The notes beneath the pieces were generated by a model. It had not been told where the DNA came from, searched no databases, and worked only from the letters and a program-made list of their open reading frames with translations. The translations under genes were made by a program, and so were the position numbers. From the NCBI GenBank assembly GCA_003648395.1, contig QMPB01000283.1, forward strand, positions 1 to 6,350: a stretch of DNA of 6,350 nt. Direction: 5' to 3'. Of the stretch, positions 1-5,930 are shown one piece after another (position 1 is the stretch's first letter; every line of letters starts with the position of its first letter). This stretch comes from Bacteroidota bacterium (GTDB taxonomy: Bacteria > Bacteroidota > Bacteroidia > Bacteroidales > UBA1556).

Positions 1-117
1 GGTTTTAATATTCCTGATAATCACGAAGCCGTAATTTCAATTATGTTTGGTTATCCGAAATATAAATATAATAAAGTAGTAAAACGAGAGAGTAAAAAAA
101 TAAATTGGATTGAATGA
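1..117 (+). CDS. Nitroreductase-family protein, C-terminal end only
   Basis: This is the 3' end of a gene entering from the left edge: 38 codons read in frame 1, closed by TGA at 115-117 with TAA directly after it, a tandem stop. The residues include HEAVISIMFGYPKYKYNK and end in KINWIE. A small-residue stretch, then GYPKYKY, a basic segment and a final aromatic-hydrophobic W-I pair is the usual tail of one nitroreductase-like flavoprotein group, some of whose members carry an N-terminal 4Fe-4S ferredoxin domain. These enzymes bind FMN and reduce substrates with NAD(P)H in the cytosol. The catalytic part and any ferredoxin domain lie outside the window, so the substrate cannot be judged. The family call rests on this short tail alone. 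The gene converges on the membrane-protein gene that ends at 289. Confidence 0.6.
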   Translation, partial: GFNIPDNHEAVISIMFGYPKYKYNKVVKRESKKINWIE

Positions 118-288
118 TAACTTTGCTAAAAATTTATGCTTCGATACAATTTTGCCAAACCAATTCAGGCTTATTATAAGAGATTATTCAGGCGAAATCA
201 CTCTGCATAACTTTCAATCAAATAACCAATAATAAACTAAATATAGGCAGGATTATTAGACGAACTGTTAATTTATGAGGATATTGAA

Positions 289-2088
289 TTAATTTGTTCC
301 TGATATCTTAATACCCAAATCTGACACAATAAACTCCGCTTCAGAATAAGTCTGAATATATAAATTAAGATTATCTTTCTCACTTTTAAACCTTGGTAAA
401 TTAAGTTTATAAAAGTTAGTGTATTCTTCACCTGCAGATAGTGGAATCTCATTCACTTTTATTCTTGCAGAATGATAGTTCTGATTCAAACTATCAGTAT
501 AAACCAATATCCAATATGCACCTTTCATATCACCATTATTAAGTAATACATTATTTGAGAATTCTAAATAATATTTATCAAAACCTTTGAGTTCATCTGC
601 AGAGATTCTAATATTTAATCCATATTTATCCCTTTTCTTAAATAAATATCCATACTCTCCATTTTCAAAATTTTCAAGATTTTCGCTGTCTATCAATTGC
701 AAACTTGCAACACTATCAATATAATTATCACATTGATATATTATTTGCAATGGTTTCTTATGATAACTAACAATATCATCATTTCCTCCCAAAGAGTTCT
801 CATACTTCTCTCCTACTCTACCAAAGATACAAGCATATTTTGATGCATTCATATCGAAATGGCTCATAATATTATGGTAATACTGATAGCTTTGAAATAC
901 ATTCAGAATCACAAAAAGACTTGCTAATAATACAACTATTCTTTGCTTACTAATGTGCATTTTCTGCATCCCAAGGGCAAATAATAAAACAAAGACCGGC
1001 AAATAATCAATTATTACTCTGCTGCCGTAGCTATCGCCATAATACCAATTCCACCATGATGATAACATATAGAAAATGAATAATATTGGGACAAATGATA
1101 GTAGTAATTCATGTTTCTTCTTTCTATAAACAACCACAAACACTAGCAAACATAAAAACAGAAATGGAGAATAAATAAACAAGCCTTTTCTAAAACTAAA
1201 GAGAAAATCGATTAAATGTGGATTAAAAAAATAGAAACCTTCATTTGAATATGACCAAACAATCCAATTTCCTGTTTGGAATTTCCAAAATAACAACTGA
1301 ATAAAAATGATTAATCCTAATACAAGGATTGCAATAATATTTATTGGAAAAGTTTTAGCTTTCTTTCTAATTAATTGATAAAAATTATCAAATGAAGAAC
1401 TAATAAAAGGAAGAAATAAAACTATTAGAATATTCAATGGTCGTATTAGAACAATTAATGCTAATAAAACTGATAATATTAACAATCTTTTAGCTTGGAA
1501 ACTATCGACTTGCTTTTTAAAAAGCATTAAAAACACACTTATTAGCGAAAAGGAATAAACATGACTCATTGAAGATCCAATAAGAGCATAGTATGATAAG
1601 TTTGTGCCAAAGAAAATAGCAAATAAGGCAAATGCAATTATTCTATCATCAATATCATAAAAACTTAAAAGCTTACTAATTGCCCAAAGTCCCAATATCA
1701 AATAAAATAAAGCTGCAATACTTATTGATTTCTGATAATATTCTGAACGTAGATCAATCTCTAATCCAAGCGATTTTTGTATCAAATATACTGGCATCAC
1801 AAAAGGGCTCATCAAAAGGGCTGTACCAACAAAATACTTATTAACAACTCTATCATTCTTTGTTTTTACTAAGAAGATTCCGTTCTCTTGCTGGTTATCA
1901 ATACTCTCTTCCCCAAATAATGCCTCAAAATAATGATAATAACCATTACCATCGCTTCTAATAATATTCTTGTAGTTATTACCCGAAATACCATTCCAAC
2001 GGACTGCCCAAATAAAGAGCATTGAAAATATAGCAATAATTACTAAGGCTTTATTTGAAGAGCTAATATGTTGTTTTTTTATTTTCAA
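289..2088 (-). CDS. Multi-spanning membrane protein, probable GT-C type glycosyltransferase
   Basis: The protein has 599 residues and about a dozen hydrophobic segments between residues 13 and 400, at roughly 13-29, 86-104, 121-139, 148-166, 174-190, 201-230 (two), 251-268, 305-321, 327-344, 360-373 and 383-400. A polar, probably periplasmic domain of about 190 residues follows. The first external loop carries RSDGNGYYHYF (44-54) with an acidic residue, D46, where GT-C enzymes place a catalytic Asp. A second marked motif is WWNWYYGDSYGSR (345-357). GT-C enzymes move sugars from polyprenyl-phosphate donors onto lipids, glycans or proteins on the outer face of the inner membrane; that activity here is inferred from layout and motifs, not proven. 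The start is TTG at 2088. It is the only usual start codon after the in-frame stop TAA at 2101-2103, and the next Met (residue 23) falls inside the first membrane segment. The gene lies 5 bp after the phosphoesterase gene and is probably translated from the same mRNA. It could instead be a membrane protein without transferase activity. Confidence 0.6.
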   Translation of the reverse strand: MKIKKQHISSSNKALVIIAIFSMLFIWAVRWNGISGNNYKNIIRSDGNGYYHYFEALFGEESIDNQQENGIFLVKTKNDRVVNKYFVGTALLMSPFVMPVYLIQKSLGLEIDLRSEYYQKSISIAALFYLILGLWAISKLLSFYDIDDRIIAFALFAIFFGTNLSYYALIGSSMSHVYSFSLISVFLMLFKKQVDSFQAKRLLILSVLLALIVLIRPLNILIVLFLPFISSSFDNFYQLIRKKAKTFPINIIAILVLGLIIFIQLLFWKFQTGNWIVWSYSNEGFYFFNPHLIDFLFSFRKGLFIYSPFLFLCLLVFVVVYRKKKHELLLSFVPILFIFYMLSSWWNWYYGDSYGSRVIIDYLPVFVLLFALGMQKMHISKQRIVVLLASLFVILNVFQSYQYYHNIMSHFDMNASKYACIFGRVGEKYENSLGGNDDIVSYHKKPLQIIYQCDNYIDSVASLQLIDSENLENFENGEYGYLFKKRDKYGLNIRISADELKGFDKYYLEFSNNVLLNNGDMKGAYWILVYTDSLNQNYHSARIKVNEIPLSAGEEYTNFYKLNLPRFKSEKDNLNLYIQTYSEAEFIVSDLGIKISGTN

Positions 2089-2093
2089 TAAAT

Positions 2094-3230
2094 CTACTTT
2101 TTAATTTCAAATTTCTCAATAACACTTCCATCAGCTCTAATAACTTTTATCAAAACTTTATCTTTATCCACCGAAATTTTCAAAAAATGCAATGACTCAT
2201 CAACAATAACAATCTTATCCTTTGATTTTTTTGGTTTATACAGAGGAGCACCTCCACCGCCAGTAGTAATATGACAAATACCATTGACCATTGCTCTTGC
2301 ATAATAATGATTATGACCAGCAAGCACAAGTTTTACATTATATTTTTCAAATAATGGTTGTAATATCCTTTGCACAGCTTTATTATTTTTATGTCCTCCA
2401 GCAGTCCAACCAGGTTTATGAATCAATACTATTTTCCAATCCTCTTTAGAAGTTTTTAAATCATTTTCTAACCATTTATACTGTTCAGAGTCTTCATCTA
2501 AATCTGAGAATTGATCAATAGCAGTAAAATGAGTGTTTCCATAATTAAAACTATAGTAGAAACTATTCTGTTCAATTAAATCATAAGGGAAATATTTTGC
2601 AAATAAAGAACCCTGTCCTTCATGATTGCCAACAGAAACCATATATGGCATGCTCGCCATTAATTCCCTAATTCCAAAAAAGCTATTATCAAAGAATTGC
2701 TCATCCCAATCTTCCTCCAAATCACCATTAGCTACCAAATCACCAGTAGATACTACGAAAGTTTGAGAATTAGGGTCAGAAGCAATATTTAACATAATTT
2801 GTCGAGCAACTTGATTGTGTTTTTCCGGAAAAGTTCTAGTATCACCATAGGCATAAAAGACAAAATCTTTAGCCGTCGAATCTACTCTAGAATAAAAGCT
2901 ACCACCTCTAGTAAATGACTTAGACTTAACTATATAAAAATATTTTTTATTTGGCTTTAGGGTCTCAAAATTATAAACAAACTGATGCTCATCATTAATT
3001 TCTTTAACAAAGAAACTATCATTAACCCCTAATTCTCCTTGAGTTAAGTAAAGAGTAGCATTATTATACTTCTCTAGTTGCCACATTAGACGCATCCCAT
3101 TCACATCATTATTAAAAATAAGATATGGCTCTTTTAAGAAATTATTTACTTTACCCTGTGATCGAAGATTAACTACTCCTGAAATCATCAGAATAATAAT
3201 AGCTATAATAGTTATTTTGGATTTTCTCAT
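2094..3230 (-). CDS. Exported purple-acid-phosphatase-like metallophosphoesterase
   Basis: With the ATG at 3228-3230 the product has 378 residues. It begins with a basic MRKSK and a hydrophobic stretch (about 6-20), a Sec-type signal peptide without a lipobox Cys. Residues about 30-115 look like the N-terminal fibronectin-III-type domain of purple acid phosphatases (KEPYLIF, then a region ending LKPNKKYFYIV). The calcineurin-like catalytic domain follows, with its metal-binding blocks in order: GDTR (D130), GDLVANGD (D164), GNHE (N202, H203), VLIH (H271) and GHNHYYAR (H306, H308). These fit a two-metal phosphoesterase acting outside the cytoplasm; the substrate is unknown. The GD-L-V block lacks the Tyr that binds Fe(III) in classical purple acid phosphatases. 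A GTG start at 3290 would add 20 residues, FTLCFYFIF among them, that spoil the signal-peptide pattern, so I prefer the ATG. The gene precedes the GT-C-like gene with 5 bp between stop and TTG, suggesting a joint role at the envelope. Confidence 0.85.
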   Translation of the reverse strand: MRKSKITIIAIIILMISGVVNLRSQGKVNNFLKEPYLIFNNDVNGMRLMWQLEKYNNATLYLTQGELGVNDSFFVKEINDEHQFVYNFETLKPNKKYFYIVKSKSFTRGGSFYSRVDSTAKDFVFYAYGDTRTFPEKHNQVARQIMLNIASDPNSQTFVVSTGDLVANGDLEEDWDEQFFDNSFFGIRELMASMPYMVSVGNHEGQGSLFAKYFPYDLIEQNSFYYSFNYGNTHFTAIDQFSDLDEDSEQYKWLENDLKTSKEDWKIVLIHKPGWTAGGHKNNKAVQRILQPLFEKYNVKLVLAGHNHYYARAMVNGICHITTGGGGAPLYKPKKSKDKIVIVDESLHFLKISVDKDKVLIKVIRADGSVIEKFEIKK

Positions 3231-3235
3231 AGAAG

Positions 3236-3243
3236 CAAAGGTA
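3236..3243 (-). promoter_or_regulatory. Candidate -7 element for the phosphoesterase operon
   Basis: On the minus strand the octamer TACCTTTG matches the Bacteroidota -7 consensus TAnnTTTG exactly and ends 5 bases before the ATG at 3230. Transcription would then begin at or very near the start codon, giving an almost leaderless mRNA. A TTTG that could serve as the -33 element lies at 3259-3262 (minus strand), but the 15-base spacing is shorter than the 17-23 usual for this promoter type, so the match is only partial. If real, it rules out the GTG start at 3290. Confidence 0.35.
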
Positions 3244-3305
3244 TAGAAATTTAAAAAGCAAAATATAAAATAGAAACAGAGCGTAAACACAAACTGATAC
3301 TTTAA

Positions 3306-3336
3306 CCCTGCCTAGCCGACAAACAGGCTTTAGCCT
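3306..3336. repeat. Small GC-rich island with inverted repeats
   Basis: About 31 bases that are clearly richer in G and C than the A/T-rich sequence around them, placed inside the divergent promoter region. They contain CCTG...CAGG and GCCT...AGGC inverted pairs, and the tight inverted repeat AGGCT-TT-AGCCT at 3325-3336. TTAA occurs just outside on both sides (3302-3305 and 3336-3339). The look is that of a decayed short palindromic repeat, but with one copy in the window its repeat nature is inference. It could equally be an operator or chance. Confidence 0.3.
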
Positions 3337-3408
3337 TAAATTGACCCATCTCAAGAAAAAACAATAAGAAAACTTATAGTCAATCTTTAAATTGAAAAAA
3401 AATAATTG

Positions 3409-3416
3409 TATGTTTG
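3409..3416 (+). promoter_or_regulatory. Candidate -7 element for the CoA synthetase gene
   Basis: TATGTTTG matches the Bacteroidota -7 consensus TAnnTTTG. It would place the transcript start near 3421 and give a leader of roughly 58 bases before the ATG at 3479. The upstream -33 element is not clear: a TTG at 3392-3394 is 14 bases away, shorter than usual. The leader has no Shine-Dalgarno sequence and carries three copies of ATACAC (3425, 3455, 3466). Confidence 0.4.
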
Positions 3417-3478
3417 TAGAAGAAATACACTTAATTATAAGTAATTGATTATAAATACACTACCCATACACATTCAAT

Positions 3479-5536
3479 ATGATAAACGAGCAATTAATAA
3501 ACCCTAAAAGCATAGTCGTAATTGGAGGTTCTAACAATATCAACAAGCCCGGCGGTAAAATCTTAAAAAACCTTATTACTGGAAATTTTAAGGGAGAGCT
3601 TTATGTAATGAACCTTAAAGAATCAGAAGTTCAAGGCATTAAAAGTTACAATAGTGTTGAAGATTTGCCAGAGGTTGATTTAGCTATTATTGCCATTGCG
3701 GCAAAGTTTACTCCTGATGTAGTGGAAGTACTTACTCAGAAAAAGAAAACCAAAGCATTTATTATTATTTCAGCAGGATATAGCGAAGAGAATGAAGAAG
3801 GTAGATTATTAGAAGAGACTATTGTAGAAAAAATAAACAAGGTAGATGGAGCTTTAATCGGTCCAAATTGTACAGGAATATTAAACTCTAATCATCATAG
3901 TATATTTACTGAGCCTATTCCAAAATTAAACCCTAAAGGTATTGATTTCATAAGCGGTTCGGGAGCTACGGCGGCATTTATTCTTGAATCTGGAATTCCA
4001 AAAGGATTGATTTTTTCATCAGTTTATACAGTGGGAAATTCTGCTCAAATTGGAGTGGAAGAAATTCTTGAATATCTTGATGATACTTTTGATGAGAATG
4101 AAAGTTCAAGAGTTAAACTGTTATACATAGAAACTGTTTCAAATCCTAAGAAACTACTAAAACACGCATCATCGCTTATACGCAAAGGATGTAGAATAGC
4201 CGCCATAAAGGCAGGAGCATCAGAAGCAGGAAGTAGAGCAGCATCATCGCATACAGGAGCCTTAGCTAATTCAGATTTAGCAGTTGACTCTCTTTTCCGA
4301 AAAGCAGGAATTGTTAGGTGCTATGGTAGAGATGAACTAATGAGTGTAGCCTCAGTTTTTATGCACCCACAACTTTGTGGAAAGAATATTGCAATAATTA
4401 CTCATGCTGGTGGTCCTGCAGTTATGCTTACTGATGCTTTAAGTAATGGAGGTATGAACGTCCCTCCCATTGAGGGCAGTATTGCTGACGAATTATTGAC
4501 CAAACTATATGCTGGCTCTTCAGTTCATAATCCAATTGATTTTTTGGCAACAGGTACTGCAGAGCAATTAGCTACAATAATAGATTATGTTGACCAGAAA
4601 ATGCCAGAAATTGATGGCATGGTTGTTATTTTTGGTACTCCAGGACTTGTACGCATCTTTGATGTTTACGACTTGCTTGATGATAAAATGAAAACTTCAT
4701 CAAAACCAATTTTCCCTGTACTTCCTTCTACATTAACAGCTAAAGAAGAGGTAAATGCCTTTTTAGAAAAAGGAAGAATAAACTTTCCTGATGAAGTAAA
4801 CCTTGGTAATGCATTAGCAAAAATATATCATACTCCATTCCCTGCTCCTGAGAAAGCAGATATTCCTGATGTAGATGTTGGACGAATTCGAAGTATAATT
4901 GATTTTGCAAAAGATGGATATCTTAAACCAAATGAAATTCAAGCTTTACTTGATGCTGTTGATATTCCAAGAGCAGGAGAAGCTGTAGTCCAAAGTGCAG
5001 AAGATGCTATTGAAAGTGCTGAAAACCTTGGTTATCCATTGGTAATGAAAGTTGTAGGCCCAATTCACAAATCAGATGTTGGTGGCGTTGTTCTTAATGT
5101 TAAAACTCCTGAACAGGTAAAAGCCGAATTTGAAAGAATGATTGTAATTCCTGATACTACTTCTATTCTTATGCAGCCTATGTTGAGCGGAACAGAGCTT
5201 TTTGCTGGTGCTAAATATGAAGATAATTTTGGACATATGGTTCTTTGTGGCATGGGAGGTATATTTATTGAAGTGCTTAAAGACGTTTCTTCTGCCATTG
5301 CTCCCATTGAAATGAATGAAGCTTATAGAATGATTAGAAATCTAAAAAGTTATAAAATAATTCAAGGAGTTAGAGGTCAAGAAGGTATAAATGAAGAAGC
5401 TTTTGCGAATGTTATTTATCGCCTATCTGCCCTACTTTATCATGCTCCTGAGATTATGGAAATGGACTTAAATCCACTTCTTGGAACTTCGGAGAAAGTT
5501 GTAGCTGTGGATGCAAGAATCAGAATAGAGAAGTAA
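3479..5536 (+). CDS. ADP-forming acyl/acetyl-CoA synthetase, fused alpha-beta single chain
   Basis: This enzyme interconverts acyl-CoA + ADP + phosphate with acid + CoA + ATP in the cytosol, usually run toward ATP in fermentation. The 685-residue chain shows the family's domains in order. A CoA-binding Rossmann domain (about 1-130) has VVIGGSNN near its start and ends in LIGPNCTGI. A succinyl-CoA-ligase-like domain (about 150-290) carries SSHTGAL with H258, the phosphohistidine of the alpha part. A linker ligase domain (about 300-450) follows, then an ATP-grasp domain (about 465-685) with VMKVVGPIHKSDVGGV. There, H530 matches the second, beta-part phosphohistidine and K524 a nucleotide-binding Lys. 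GMGGIFIEVLKDVS and EMDLNPLL (E661, D663, N665) supply the metal and nucleotide site. There is no GNAT domain, so it is not a Pat-type protein acetyltransferase. After KDVS, the Phe-Arg common in relatives is Ser-Ala here. Acid substrate (acetate, or a branched or aryl acid) cannot be told from sequence. It appears monocistronic: own candidate promoter upstream, strong terminator 34 bases after the stop. Confidence 0.93.
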   Translation: MINEQLINPKSIVVIGGSNNINKPGGKILKNLITGNFKGELYVMNLKESEVQGIKSYNSVEDLPEVDLAIIAIAAKFTPDVVEVLTQKKKTKAFIIISAGYSEENEEGRLLEETIVEKINKVDGALIGPNCTGILNSNHHSIFTEPIPKLNPKGIDFISGSGATAAFILESGIPKGLIFSSVYTVGNSAQIGVEEILEYLDDTFDENESSRVKLLYIETVSNPKKLLKHASSLIRKGCRIAAIKAGASEAGSRAASSHTGALANSDLAVDSLFRKAGIVRCYGRDELMSVASVFMHPQLCGKNIAIITHAGGPAVMLTDALSNGGMNVPPIEGSIADELLTKLYAGSSVHNPIDFLATGTAEQLATIIDYVDQKMPEIDGMVVIFGTPGLVRIFDVYDLLDDKMKTSSKPIFPVLPSTLTAKEEVNAFLEKGRINFPDEVNLGNALAKIYHTPFPAPEKADIPDVDVGRIRSIIDFAKDGYLKPNEIQALLDAVDIPRAGEAVVQSAEDAIESAENLGYPLVMKVVGPIHKSDVGGVVLNVKTPEQVKAEFERMIVIPDTTSILMQPMLSGTELFAGAKYEDNFGHMVLCGMGGIFIEVLKDVSSAIAPIEMNEAYRMIRNLKSYKIIQGVRGQEGINEEAFANVIYRLSALLYHAPEIMEMDLNPLLGTSEKVVAVDARIRIEK

Positions 5537-5570
5537 AACATTTTTAAAAACTGATTTCTTCGTTGAACTC

Positions 5571-5623
5571 AATATTAAGTTTAGTCATTTACTAATGTAA
5601 ACTCCTAAACTTAATATTTTTAT
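5571..5623 (+). terminator. Intrinsic terminator of the CoA synthetase gene
   Basis: A perfect 14-bp inverted repeat (AATATTAAGTTTAG at 5571-5584 and its complement at 5605-5618) runs straight into T residues (TTTATT). The 20-base loop holds a second perfect stem, TTTAC-TAAT-GTAAA (5588-5601), giving a nested two-part hairpin. The T run lies only on the plus-strand side, so it acts in the direction of the synthetase gene. The stem is A/T-rich, in keeping with the genome. Confidence 0.8.
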
Positions 5624-5682
5624 TCGCCTCGAACTAAGCTTTTAAAATATGCTTTATATAAATAATATTCAAAATAAATAAC

Positions 5683-5880
5683 CATTGTTTGAGAAGTAAA
5701 ACAATGTATTAAGATCTTAAACCACTTTGTGGTTTTAAAATAACAAACTAACAATAGCCCACGAATGTAATTCGTGGCTATTGTACTTGAAGTACTTCGT
5801 GCTTCTATTAAGCTATAGACTGCAAAGCAGTCAAAAGTGAATAAGCTAGTACGAAGTTCTAGGAAACGAATACGAAGTAT
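5683..5880. repeat. Array of small hairpins, six with three-base loops
   Basis: This stretch of the 394-bp gap between the synthetase gene and the last gene has no coding frame I can support and is dense in inverted repeats. First comes CATTGTTT/AAACAATG (5683-5706, 8-base loop), then the perfect palindrome TTAAGATCTTAA (5709-5720). Six three-base-loop hairpins follow: AAACCAC-TTT-GTGGTTT (5719-5735); the long one at 5751-5784 with loop GTA; GAAGTAC-TTC-GTGCTTC with one G-T pair (5789-5805); GACTGC-AAA-GCAGTC (5818-5832); CTAGTAC-GAA-GTTCTAG with one T-T mismatch (5846-5862); and ATAC-GAA-GTAT (5870-5880). Their centres lie near 5727, 5768, 5797, 5825, 5854 and 5875, so the middle four are 28-29 bases apart. 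Possible readings are a REP/BIME-like palindrome cluster, a structured RNA leader for the gene at 5931, or a decayed mobile element. The hairpins are seen; the role is not. Confidence 0.6.
5751..5784. repeat. Long 15-bp hairpin with single bulged C and GTA loop
   Basis: The left arm ACAATAGCCCACGAAT and right arm ATTCGTGGCTATTGT pair along 15 bp, with one extra C bulged in the left arm and a GTA loop at 5767-5769. No T run follows on the plus strand, so it is not a plus-strand terminator. Its last bases overlap the palindrome GTACTT-G-AAGTAC (5783-5795), which in turn shares an arm with the next hairpin (5789-5805). These structures can therefore compete. It is the strongest member of the hairpin array. 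Confidence 0.6.
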
Positions 5881-5930
5881 GAGGTACAGAAAAACAAAGA
5901 ACTATTCAACATTTTAACAATTCAATATCA

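Noticed and set aside
163..193. Direct repeat ATTCAGGC (163-170 and 186-193) and CTTAT-T-ATAAG (169-179) in the convergent gap
   Set aside because: An 8-base repeat and a 5-bp A/T stem are too short to set apart from chance, and no T run makes a terminator.
3231..3290. Upstream GTG start for the phosphoesterase
   Set aside because: It would put a second hydrophobic stretch before a complete signal peptide and includes the best candidate -7 element; the ATG at 3230 fits better.
3169..3354. Open frame of 61 codons on the minus strand
   Set aside because: It overlaps the phosphoesterase start and signal peptide in another frame and its composition is that of AT-rich non-coding DNA.
5065..5307. 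Open frame of 80 codons on the minus strand
   Set aside because: It lies wholly inside the synthetase gene, opposite its conserved ATP-grasp motifs, and has no recognisable protein features; a shadow.
5719..5739. Terminator at AAACCAC-TTT-GTGGTTT followed by TTTT
   Set aside because: The T run overlaps the stem and is short, and a much stronger terminator already ends the synthetase gene 100 bp earlier; better seen as part of the hairpin array.
5683..5880. CRISPR array
   Set aside because: Spacing is fairly regular, but the units differ in sequence and there are no identical repeats or cas genes.
5683..5880. Integron attC site or tRNA-like cloverleaf
   Set aside because: There are no GTTRRRY/RYYYAAC end motifs, and no T-loop or acceptor-stem pattern of a tRNA.
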